A DNA stretch of 6,967 nucleotides from CAYZJD01 sp964478455 (GTDB lineage Bacteria; Acidobacteriota; Terriglobia; Bryobacterales; Bryobacteraceae), in NCBI GenBank assembly GCA_964478455.1, contig CAYZJD010000256.1, positions 1-6,967 on the forward strand, in the 5' to 3' direction. Below the pieces are notes generated by a model that saw nothing but the letters and a program-made list of their open reading frames with translations, had not been told where the DNA came from and made no database searches. Positions 1-6,306 of this stretch are shown in pieces. The translations under genes were made by a program, and so were the position numbers. The first letter of the stretch is position 1. Each line of letters starts with the position of its first letter.

Positions 1-1016
1 TCGCGGTGGATCATCCGGGCGAGGTCGAGGTGTACTCGAACGACAAATGGAAGAGCCCACCGTATCCGGAGTTCCGGCTGTTCGGCGTACGCCAGCGTGC
101 CTATCCGAGGGCCGCCAGGGACCACCGCGGCCACAGCGTTCTAAGCAGGCTTGCCCGCCGCGACCGTGTCTACGCCGGCGCTTTTCGTCGCGATCACGCG
201 GGTGTGGCTGAAACCCACTGGCTGGAACTGGACTTCGGCAAGGCTGCACCGGCCGGCCGCCCGGTGCTGGTGCTCAACGGCTGGGTGGACTGGGCCGACG
301 GGAGCGTGTTCCTCTCACAAGCGCAACAGGGCCGGCCCTTGACGCCGCCCTACCTCCAAGTGAAGGATGCCGCAGGCAATTGGCGAACCGTCATCGAAGA
401 CATGGGGATGCCGTCCGGCAAGACGAAGACGATCGCCGTCGATCTGACCGGCAAGTTCCTTTCGGCGTCGCGCGCCGTGCGCATCGTAACCAACATGTGC
501 GTTTATTGGGACGAGATCTTTCTCGGCGAGGACTCCGCCGCCCCGCAAACCCGCCTCACCACCGTCGCCGCCCGCACAGCGGATCTGCGCTTCCGCGGCT
601 TCTCTCGCGTGCGCATCCATCCCGAGCGGAAACAGCCCGAACGGTTCGAGTATCACGACGTGCGCCTCACGTCGCAATGGACCCCAACGCCGGGCCTGTA
701 CACGCGCTACGGACCGGTGGCAGAACTGCTGGACGTGGCCGACGACCGCTTCGTCATCATGGGCTCCGGCGACGAGTTGAGTCTCTCATTCGATGCCAGT
801 GTGCTGCCGCGGCTCTCCGCCGGCTGGAAACGGGATTTCCTCCTCCTGGTCGATGGGTGGGAGAAGGACCGTGACGCCAACACTGCCTGGTCGCAGACCG
901 TCGAGCCGCTGCCGTTCCACGGCATGTCCGGCTACCCCTACCCCGACACCGACCTGAAAAGGGGTCAGCCTGATCTGCGCCATTTTCGCAGCCGGAAGAA
1001 CACCGCCCCCTTTTAA
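1..1016 (+). CDS. C-terminal part of a large TPR/ASPIC-UnbV-associated acidobacterial protein (5' end outside window)
   Basis: The reading frame is open from the left edge (first full codon at 3), so this is the 3' end of a longer gene; the GTG at 6 lies within the conserved run AVDHPGEVEVYSND and is not a convincing start. The visible ~337 residues contain blocks I remember from the C-terminal domain of very large TPR plus FG-GAP/ASPIC-UnbV proteins of Solibacter-like bacteria: FRLFGVRQRAYP near residue 24, LVLNGWVDWADGS near 88, VIEDMGMPSGKTKTIAVDL near 130, NMCVYWDEIFL near 163, LRFRGFSRVRIHPERKQPE near 195, VIMGSGDELSLSF near 250 and SQTVEPLPFHGMSGYPYP near 298. The domain has no assigned activity that I know of. 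After YPYP the expected family tail is replaced by about 20 residues starting DTDLKRGQPDL, encoded by a dispersed repeat. The stop (1014-1016) overlaps that of the convergent neighbour. Coding status is confident; the family name is moderately so. Confidence 0.78.
   Translation, partial: AVDHPGEVEVYSNDKWKSPPYPEFRLFGVRQRAYPRAARDHRGHSVLSRLARRDRVYAGAFRRDHAGVAETHWLELDFGKAAPAGRPVLVLNGWVDWADGSVFLSQAQQGRPLTPPYLQVKDAAGNWRTVIEDMGMPSGKTKTIAVDLTGKFLSASRAVRIVTNMCVYWDEIFLGEDSAAPQTRLTTVAARTADLRFRGFSRVRIHPERKQPERFEYHDVRLTSQWTPTPGLYTRYGPVAELLDVADDRFVIMGSGDELSLSFDASVLPRLSAGWKRDFLLLVDGWEKDRDANTAWSQTVEPLPFHGMSGYPYPDTDLKRGQPDLRHFRSRKNTAPF
957..1014 (+). repeat. Degenerate copy of the palindromic repeat, inside the 3' end of the first gene
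   Basis: The first 20 bases (957-976, beginning AAAAGGGGTCAG) are identical to 6191-6210, the left arm of the intact palindrome downstream, and the identity extends 3 bases further left (954-956, CTG, matching 6188-6190). After that, similarity is patchy: GCGCCATTTT (977-986) against GGTCCATTTT, then CGCAGCCGG against CGCTCAGCCGG in the loop. The far end, CCCCTTTT at 1007-1014, is the exact complement of AAAAGGGG at 957-964, so the termini still pair over 8 bp. An internal CTGCG/CGCAG hairpin (975-991) is also present. I read this as a shortened or variant copy (58 bp against 93 bp). The 23-base identity is directly visible; the full extent is an inference. Confidence 0.6.
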
Positions 1017-2731
1017 GGTTCTTTGATGACGTGCAACTGATCGGCGGCGACGCCGGTGAGCTTCTGGACCGCGCCGCCCGGCCATTGGATTTCGACATTG
1101 GCCGTGGTTTCCTTGCCCAGGCCGAAGTGCAGGCGGCGGTCGCTCACCGACAGGTAAGCCGATTGGCCCAGGACCGCCTTGGATTGCTTCCGGGCGCCGT
1201 AACTCACGGTCACTCGCGCGCCGATGGCGCTCCGGTTTGACTTCGTGCCGATCAACCGCACCTTCAGCCAGTGGTTGTTCCCGCCAAGGTCGTTCCTCAG
1301 CAGCGAGGGCGGCTCGTTCTGGTTCATCACCAGGATGTCGAGGTCTCCGTCGTTGTCGTAATCGCCGAACGCGACCCCGCGGCTGGCGTGCGAAGCCTGA
1401 ACGCCCGGGCCGGTCTCTTCGAACAACTGCTCGAACTTGCCAGTGCCGAGGTTGCGAAACAGCACCCGCGGCGTGCGGTGCGGAAACTCCGGGTGCTTCT
1501 TGCCGACCTCGGGATACACGCTCCCGGTCACCCAGAAAATGTCCGGCAAGCCGTCGTTGTCCAGATCCTCGATGCCGGTGCCCCAACTGACGTAGCGGGT
1601 CTCCACGCCCAGGCCGGCGCGAATAGTGACGTCGCGAAAGTTGCCATTGCCGCTGTTCCGGAACAACCCCGGCGTGTCCTCCGTAAAGTGCGTCTTGAAA
1701 ATGTCCAACTGCCCGTCGGCGTCGAAATCACCGACGCCTACGCCCATGCCGGCCTGCTCCTGCCCGTCTTCGTTGAGGGCCACTCCGCGTTCCAGGCCCT
1801 CGTCGGTGAAGGTTCCGTCGTGGTTGTTACGAAACAACAAGCTCGGTGTGGAGTCGCCGGCGACGAAGATGTCCTGCCAGCCGTCGCCGTCGAAGTCGGC
1901 GGCCACCGTGGTCAGCGCAAAGCTGCTTCGAATGCCGCCGATGCCGGATTTCTCCGTAACGTTCTCGAACGTTCCATCGCCCTTGTTGCGGTAAAGGATG
2001 AACGTCTCCGGCACCAGCCCCCGCGGGCCGCAGTTGATCAGGATGCCCTTGAAATTGCAGTTCGGATTTCTCCCCGCCGGCGGGATCAGCTTCGGATCGA
2101 ACACGAGGTAATTGGAAACGAACAAGTCGAGCTTGCCGTCGCGGTCGTAGTCGATCCAGGTGCAGCCGGTGCCCCAGCGGTCGGACGGCCCGAGGAGGCC
2201 GGCCTCCTTTGTTACCTCGGTGAACGAGCCGTCCCCGTTGTTCCGGTAGAGAACGTTCCTGCCCCAGTACGTAATGAAGACGTCCTCGAAGCCGTCGTTG
2301 TTATAGTCGCCAATGGTGACGCCGTACGCCCACCCTTCTCGCACCAGGCCCGCCTTCACGGTCACATCCGTGAACGTGCCGTCGCGATTGTTCCTGTAAA
2401 GGCGGTTGGTGGCGCCGGGCGGCGCGCCCTCCAGCCGCGACCCCGACAGAACCAGCGCGTCGAGCCAGCCGTCGTTGTCGTAATCGAAAAAGGCGATGCC
2501 CGCGCCCATCGCCTCGATAATGTAGGCGTTCGTATCCACGCCGCCGAAAACCACCGGCTCGCGGAGGCCCGCCTGGTGAGCCACGTCGGTGAAACGCGCG
2601 TGGAAGGGAAGCCCGCTGGGCTTGGCGCGCGGCGAGGGCTTCACCCCGCGCGACGCCATGCCACCCAATTCCTGTGCCGCCGCACACACAGGCGCAAGAA
2701 GCGCCAGGATGATGACTGCTCCTCGAATCAT
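1013..2731 (-). CDS. Secreted CRTAC1-family protein (FG-GAP/VCBS repeats + ASPIC/UnbV domain)
   Basis: This is a complete protein of 572 residues from the ATG at 2731-2729. A TTG three codons upstream (2740) is in frame, but it has no better ribosome site and the signal peptide fits the ATG. Residues 1-19 (MIRGAVIILALLAPVCAAA) are a Sec signal peptide with an AAA|Q cleavage site. Seven DxDxDG calcium-binding loops of the FG-GAP/VCBS type follow at about 83, 142, 194, 279, 335, 389 and 457, many preceded by LYRNN.DGTFTDVT blocks (e.g. 111 and 161, exactly 50 residues apart). The last ~85 residues (485-570) are a full ASPIC/UnbV domain: NNHWLKVRLIG, SNRSAIGARV, LHFGLG, VEIQWPGG. The repeats should fold as a calcium-stabilised beta-propeller-like exported protein; the bacterial function is unknown. 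A CX8C pair (C225, C234) sits between repeats 3 and 4. It is divergent from the TPR operon and convergent with the first gene, with no room for a terminator between the stops. Confidence 0.92.
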   Translation of the reverse strand: MIRGAVIILALLAPVCAAAQELGGMASRGVKPSPRAKPSGLPFHARFTDVAHQAGLREPVVFGGVDTNAYIIEAMGAGIAFFDYDNDGWLDALVLSGSRLEGAPPGATNRLYRNNRDGTFTDVTVKAGLVREGWAYGVTIGDYNNDGFEDVFITYWGRNVLYRNNGDGSFTEVTKEAGLLGPSDRWGTGCTWIDYDRDGKLDLFVSNYLVFDPKLIPPAGRNPNCNFKGILINCGPRGLVPETFILYRNKGDGTFENVTEKSGIGGIRSSFALTTVAADFDGDGWQDIFVAGDSTPSLLFRNNHDGTFTDEGLERGVALNEDGQEQAGMGVGVGDFDADGQLDIFKTHFTEDTPGLFRNSGNGNFRDVTIRAGLGVETRYVSWGTGIEDLDNDGLPDIFWVTGSVYPEVGKKHPEFPHRTPRVLFRNLGTGKFEQLFEETGPGVQASHASRGVAFGDYDNDGDLDILVMNQNEPPSLLRNDLGGNNHWLKVRLIGTKSNRSAIGARVTVSYGARKQSKAVLGQSAYLSVSDRRLHFGLGKETTANVEIQWPGGAVQKLTGVAADQLHVIKEP

Positions 2732-2790
2732 TGCCCCCAATCAGCGATCTTAGCGAACGGCCGCGTCGTGTCTCAACGGCGAGGTTGTGT

Positions 2791-2819
2791 AGAGTAAGGT
2801 GTAGGGTCGCGTTTGTCAA
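2791..2819 (-). promoter_or_regulatory. Candidate sigma70-type promoter for the minus-strand CRTAC1-family gene
   Basis: On the minus strand a perfect TTGACA lies at 2819-2814, followed by a 17-base spacer and TACTCT at 2796-2791. The spacing is ideal, but the -10 matches only three of six consensus positions. Transcription would start near 2784, about 50 bases before the ATG at 2731. The -35 lies a few bases upstream of the ATG of the divergent TPR gene (2824), so expression in the two directions could interfere. I found no convincing plus-strand promoter; TAGAGT at 2790-2795 is a weak -10 with no matching -35. Confidence 0.35.
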
Positions 2820-2823
2820 AGGA

Positions 2824-4422
2824 ATGAGGGCTTCCTCTCGATTCTTCCCGCTTCACGGCGCAGTCATTCTTACCCTTGCGGCGGCTTCTGTCGGGCTCGC
2901 GCAGCAGCGAGGCTCGGCCTCGCCGCACGCTCCCGAGCCGCTCCTCCGCTCCGTTCAGGAACTGCTCCAGCGTGGCGACCCCGGCGCCGCCCGTTCCGAG
3001 CTCGCGCAGGCGTTGAAGCAGTATCCCAAGGAACCTGTACTCCACAACTTCCTCGGTGTCCTCGAAGCCCAGCAGAACCGGTACAAACAGGCCGAGGAGA
3101 GCTTCCGGAAGGCGGTGATGCTGGCGCCCGCTTACGCCGGAGCCTGGGAGAACCTCGCTCGCCTCTACCATCAGAACCTGGATAAGGACGAGCAGGCAGG
3201 GCGCAAGGCCATCGCCGCCTACGAAGCGTTGCTGTCGCTCGATCCGGCGTCGGCGGAGGCAAACTATCAGCTTGCCGGGCTGCTGTTGGCGCAGGGGGAG
3301 TTCGCGCGCGCCAGGCAGCACATCGACCGCCTTCCGGCGGAGGCGGGCGCGCGGGCGCAGGCCCTAGCTCTGCGATGCGCCGCCGAAGCCGGCCTTGGCG
3401 ACATGGCCAGGGCGGAGGCAACCGCGGCGCAGCTTGTCAACAGCTCCGACTTGACCGAGGCGGACATCACGTCCATCTTGCCGGTCCTCGGCCGGTCGAA
3501 CCAGGAGAGGATCGCGATCCGGCTCTTGGAGAGCCTCGCATCCCGGCGGCTCGCCTCGTCCGACACCCTGCGATCTCTTGCCTCTCTGTATGAGAGACAG
3601 GAGCAGCTACCGGAGGCCCGCAAGACGTTCGAGAGCGCGGCCGCGGCTGGCCGGGTGACCGCGCCGCTGCTGCTGGATCTGGCCCGCGTCGCGTACAAGC
3701 AGAAGGACTTCGAGGGCGCGCTCAGCTACCTGGCCCACGCCCGTGACCTCGAACCCAACAACGCGGGGATTCATTTCTTCTGGGGGCTCGCCTCCGTCGA
3801 GTTGGAGTTGCCGGTCGAGGCCGAACGGGCTCTCCTGAAAGCGGTGGAGCTGAACCCGGAGAATCCCTACTACAACTACGCCCTGGGTGCGGTGGTCGCC
3901 GGCTCTAAGAAGTGGAGCGATGCAATTCCGTACCTGAAGAAGTACTGCGAGAAGAAGCCGGATGACCCTCGCGGGAAACTGGCGCTCGCCTCCGCTCATT
4001 ACCACACGTACGAGTACGACCTGGCGCGCAAAGAACTCAGAGAAATCCTAGACAAGCCCGAAACCGCCGCCGGCGCCCGCTATCACCTGGGTTTGCTCGC
4101 TATCCAGGAGAACAACTTCGAGGAGGCGGTGCGCGAACTGGAGGAAGCCGTCCGGCTGTCGCCCAAATACGCGGCTGCCCACGCCGAGCTGGGCTTCACT
4201 TACATGCAGATGGAGCAGTTTGACAAAGCACGGAAGGCGCTCGATCGCTCGCTCGAACTCCAGCCGGATGACCGCCGCGCCAACATGGTCTTGCTCTCGC
4301 TTTACCAGCGCACCGAGGATCCGCGCGCCGAGGCCCAAATGAAGAAGTTCGAGGAGCTTGACAAGAAGCTCACCGAAAAGACCAAGCTGCTGCTGCGCAC
4401 CATCGAGGCGCGGCCCTATTGA
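2824..4422 (+). CDS. Exported TPR-repeat protein, first gene of the TPR operon
   Basis: The protein is 532 residues from the ATG at 2824. That start is chosen because it begins a clear Sec signal peptide (MRASSRFFPLHGAVILTLAA, then ASVGLA|QQ near residue 26) and follows AAAGGA. The frame is open back to 2731, but the extra residues are Arg-rich and would bury the signal. The mature part is almost entirely TPR helices, roughly 12 repeats: about 40-68, 72-102, 106-141, 145-170, 177-205, 249-276, 281-310, 314-344, 348-378, 382-409, 416-446 and 450-480. Typical consensus stretches are AEESFRKAVMLAPAYAGAWENLA and AVRELEEAVRLSPKYAAAHAEL. Residues 206-245 fit the repeat pattern poorly and may be a break between two superhelices. 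The C-terminus (505-532) is charged and helical. There is no lipobox and no catalytic motif, so it is probably a periplasmic protein-binding scaffold. The next gene begins 3 bases after its TGA. Confidence 0.9.
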   Translation: MRASSRFFPLHGAVILTLAAASVGLAQQRGSASPHAPEPLLRSVQELLQRGDPGAARSELAQALKQYPKEPVLHNFLGVLEAQQNRYKQAEESFRKAVMLAPAYAGAWENLARLYHQNLDKDEQAGRKAIAAYEALLSLDPASAEANYQLAGLLLAQGEFARARQHIDRLPAEAGARAQALALRCAAEAGLGDMARAEATAAQLVNSSDLTEADITSILPVLGRSNQERIAIRLLESLASRRLASSDTLRSLASLYERQEQLPEARKTFESAAAAGRVTAPLLLDLARVAYKQKDFEGALSYLAHARDLEPNNAGIHFFWGLASVELELPVEAERALLKAVELNPENPYYNYALGAVVAGSKKWSDAIPYLKKYCEKKPDDPRGKLALASAHYHTYEYDLARKELREILDKPETAAGARYHLGLLAIQENNFEEAVRELEEAVRLSPKYAAAHAELGFTYMQMEQFDKARKALDRSLELQPDDRRANMVLLSLYQRTEDPRAEAQMKKFEELDKKLTEKTKLLLRTIEARPY

Positions 4423-4425
4423 GCG

Positions 4426-5382
4426 ATGCGCATCTTGCGGAATCCCTTGCATCCTCTCGCGGCCCTGCTTCTTTTCGGGGTGCCCGCCTGCGGCGGCCAG
4501 CCGGGCGAGATCGCCGACGGCACGGCCGCCCTTTACCGGGGGGACTACCGGCGCGCCGCCGCCATCAGCCATCAGTTTGTTCAACAGAACCCGCGCTCGG
4601 CGCCCGGCCGGATACTGCTGGCGCAGGTGCTGATGGCCTTTAACCGTCATGACCAGGCCTTCTCCGAATTACGCGAAGCGCTCCGTCTGGAGCCGGAAAA
4701 CGTGGACGCCCTCTACTTCCTGGGCAAGGTCACGATGATCCTCGGACAACTCGAGTTCGAGCGGCTGCGGCAGATGGCGCCGGACTCGGCTCGCGTCCAC
4801 CAGTTGATGGGCGAGTCCCTCCGGTTTCAGAACAACAACGCGGAAGCGGAGAAGGAGTTCCTCGCTGCCCTCAAGGCCGCCCCCAAGTCCGTCGAGGTCC
4901 TGAACGCTCTCGGCGATCTGATGCGCGCCCAATTGCGTTACGAGGAAGCAAGTACTTACTACTCCAGGGCTGCGGCTGTCGATCCGAACGACTACGACAG
5001 CGTCTACGGCCTCGGCGCCTGTGCTTTGCAGACCGGTCACACGGACCGGGCGATTGACCTTTTCCGCAAAGCGGCGGCCATCGATCCTGATTCCGCCGCC
5101 GCCCACTTCGCCCTCGGCCTTGCCCTCAGGAGAAGCGATAAGCTCGCGGAAGCCGCGGCCGCGCTCAAGAAGGCCGTAACCATCGAGCCGCGCATGCACC
5201 AGGGATTCACCACCCTGGGCCGTGTCTACCAGGAACTGGGCCGGCAGGAGGAAGCTCGCGAAGCCTTCCGCAGGGCGCGCGAGCTCTTTCAGGCTGAAAT
5301 GGCCGGCTTCGAGCGCCGGATGAAATCGTCCGACCTCATCCCCGAGGAGCCTCCGCCGGCGGAGGCGCAGGAGAAGCCATGA
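4426..5382 (+). CDS. TPR-repeat protein, probable lipoprotein, second gene of the TPR operon
   Basis: The protein is 318 residues. The N-terminus, MRILRNPLHPLAALLLFGVPACGG, has a basic start, a hydrophobic stretch and V-P-A-C at 19-22, which fits a type II (lipoprotein) signal with C22 lipidated; the proline at -2 makes this less certain. TPR units follow at about 28-56, 60-90, 94-118, 121-153, 157-187, 191-221, 225-255 and 259-288, with clear consensus such as AIDLFRKAAAIDPDSAAAHFALGLAL. Residues 110-130 (FERLRQMAPDSARVHQLMGES) form a non-standard block that recurs in the next gene. The C-terminal ~20 residues are Pro/Glu rich (IPEEPPPAEAQEKP) and probably disordered. No good ribosome site precedes the ATG, which lies 3 bases after the previous stop, suggesting translational coupling. 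The stop overlaps the next start as ATGA. The likely role is a membrane-anchored adaptor; the partner is unknown. Confidence 0.9.
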   Translation: MRILRNPLHPLAALLLFGVPACGGQPGEIADGTAALYRGDYRRAAAISHQFVQQNPRSAPGRILLAQVLMAFNRHDQAFSELREALRLEPENVDALYFLGKVTMILGQLEFERLRQMAPDSARVHQLMGESLRFQNNNAEAEKEFLAALKAAPKSVEVLNALGDLMRAQLRYEEASTYYSRAAAVDPNDYDSVYGLGACALQTGHTDRAIDLFRKAAAIDPDSAAAHFALGLALRRSDKLAEAAAALKKAVTIEPRMHQGFTTLGRVYQELGRQEEAREAFRRARELFQAEMAGFERRMKSSDLIPEEPPPAEAQEKP

Positions 5383-6191
5383 AACGCGCCGCCTGCTGCG
5401 CTCTCCTCCTGCTGGCTTGCGCAGCCGCCTGGGGCCAGCGGGACTGGCCTCCGGCGCTCCAGGAACTGTTCAGCAAGGGCGTCGAGGCCCAGAAGGCGGG
5501 CCGGCTGGAGGAGGCCGAGCAGATCCTCCTCGACGTCCTCAAGCGGGGCGGCAAGGCTTCGTTTGTTCATAACAACCTTGGCATCGTCTATCAGCAGCGG
5601 GGCGACCACGCACGCGCGATGGACCAATTCCGTGAGGCTCTTCGCATCGAGCCCGGCTATCCTCAGCCGCGCGCCCTGCTCGGATCGAGCCTGCTCGCCA
5701 CCGGTCGCGTGGACGAGGCGGTAAAGGAACTGGAGCAGGCGGTGAAACTTCTGCCGCGCGAGCCGCTGGTGCGGCTCAGCCTGGTCCGCGCCTATGAGCG
5801 GCTGGGGGACATCCAGGCGCAGGTCGATCAGATGCGCGCGCTGCGCGAACTGGCGCCCAAGGAGCCCGAATACGCATATCTGCTGGGGCGATCGTACGCC
5901 AGGCTCTCCGCCGCCTGTTACGAGAAGATCGCCCGTGTACATCCGTCGTCCGCCCGCCGCCACCAGGTGGCCGGCGAGACTTACTTCCTGCAAGGGCAGC
6001 CCGAACGCGCCGTCTCGGCCCTGGAGCGCGCCGTCAAGGCGGACCCGGGTCTGCCCGGCGTTCACCTCCTGCTGGCCCAGATCTACATGCAGCAGGGCAA
6101 GCTGACCGAGGCCCGCCAGGAAGTGGAGCGCGAGCTGGCCGTCATGCCCGGCAGCGCCATGGCGCTGGCGCTGCGCAAGCAACTCAACTGA
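5379..6191 (+). CDS. Exported TPR-repeat protein, third gene of the TPR operon
   Basis: The protein is 270 residues. The start ATG overlaps the previous TGA (ATGA, 5379-5382), and an AGGAG ribosome site lies at 5369-5373 with a 5-base spacing. The leader MKRAACCALLLLACAAAWGQ can be read two ways: Sec cleavage near residue 19, or lipoprotein processing at C14 (L-L-A-C). The hydrophobic stretch before C14 is short, so I favour Sec slightly. TPR units lie at about 27-57, 62-92, 96-126, 129-159, 163-188, 193-223 and 227-257. The block around 181-200 (YEKIARVHPSSARRHQVAGE) parallels one in the second gene. The protein ends LRKQLN, and its TGA (6189-6191) shares its final A with the first base of the palindromic repeat, so the repeat may have supplied the stop. 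It probably acts with the two upstream TPR proteins in the envelope; no enzymatic motif is visible. Confidence 0.9.
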   Translation: MKRAACCALLLLACAAAWGQRDWPPALQELFSKGVEAQKAGRLEEAEQILLDVLKRGGKASFVHNNLGIVYQQRGDHARAMDQFREALRIEPGYPQPRALLGSSLLATGRVDEAVKELEQAVKLLPREPLVRLSLVRAYERLGDIQAQVDQMRALRELAPKEPEYAYLLGRSYARLSAACYEKIARVHPSSARRHQVAGETYFLQGQPERAVSALERAVKADPGLPGVHLLLAQIYMQQGKLTEARQEVERELAVMPGSAMALALRKQLN

Positions 6192-6283
6192 AAAGGGGTC
6201 AGCCTGATCTGGTCCATTTTTCCGAACCGCTCAGCCGGCGTCATTCACGCGGAAAAATGGACCAGATCAGGCTGACCCCTTTT
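6191..6283. repeat. 93-bp perfect palindromic repeat (34-bp arms, 25-nt loop), REP/MITE-like
   Basis: The left arm (6191-6224, beginning AAAAGGGGTCAGCC, ending TTTTTCCG) is the exact reverse complement of the right arm (6250-6283, beginning CGGAAAAATGG, ending ACCCCTTTT). All 34 positions pair. The 25-base loop (6225-6249) contains GCCGGC. A second, degenerate copy of the left end lies at 957-1014, so this is a dispersed family rather than a lone terminator. It encodes no protein and has no visible target-site duplication, so it resembles non-autonomous palindromic elements (REP- or MITE-like) mobilised in trans. It occupies most of the gap between the TPR operon and the second CRTAC1-family gene. 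Confidence 0.85.
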
Positions 6284-6284
6284 T
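6191..6284. terminator. Possible bidirectional intrinsic terminator formed by the palindrome
   Basis: On the plus strand the long stem ends CCCCTTTTT, and on the minus strand it likewise ends CCCCTTTT, so either transcript would form a very stable hairpin ending in a short U run right after the TPR operon. Unlike a classical terminator, most of the U run is paired within the stem and the loop is large, so efficiency is uncertain. If active, it would reduce read-through into the downstream CRTAC1-family gene. Confidence 0.35.
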
Positions 6285-6306
6285 GGTACCGTGGGTGGGT
6301 AGAGGC

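Noticed and set aside
1..1016. Frameshift or pseudogene in the first gene
   Set aside because: Conserved blocks run in one frame to YPYP; only the tail is altered. A changed C-terminus alone is not enough to call it broken.
1271..2797. A 508-codon open frame on the plus strand antisense to the CRTAC1-family gene
   Set aside because: Its translation is monotonous Val/Ala/Glu-rich text mirroring the GAC/AAC-rich calcium-loop codons of the real gene, with no domain and no ribosome site. The minus-strand product has a signal peptide, seven repeats and a full ASPIC/UnbV domain.
2731..2823. Upstream TTG start extending the first TPR protein by 31 residues
   Set aside because: The extension is Arg-rich, would put the signal peptide internally and would overlap the start of the divergent gene. 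The ATG at 2824 begins a textbook signal peptide.
6191..6283. CRISPR repeat or tRNA/ncRNA gene in the palindrome
   Set aside because: There is only one intact copy with no regular spacing or spacers, and the hairpin shows no tRNA arms or other known RNA fold; a dispersed palindromic element fits better.
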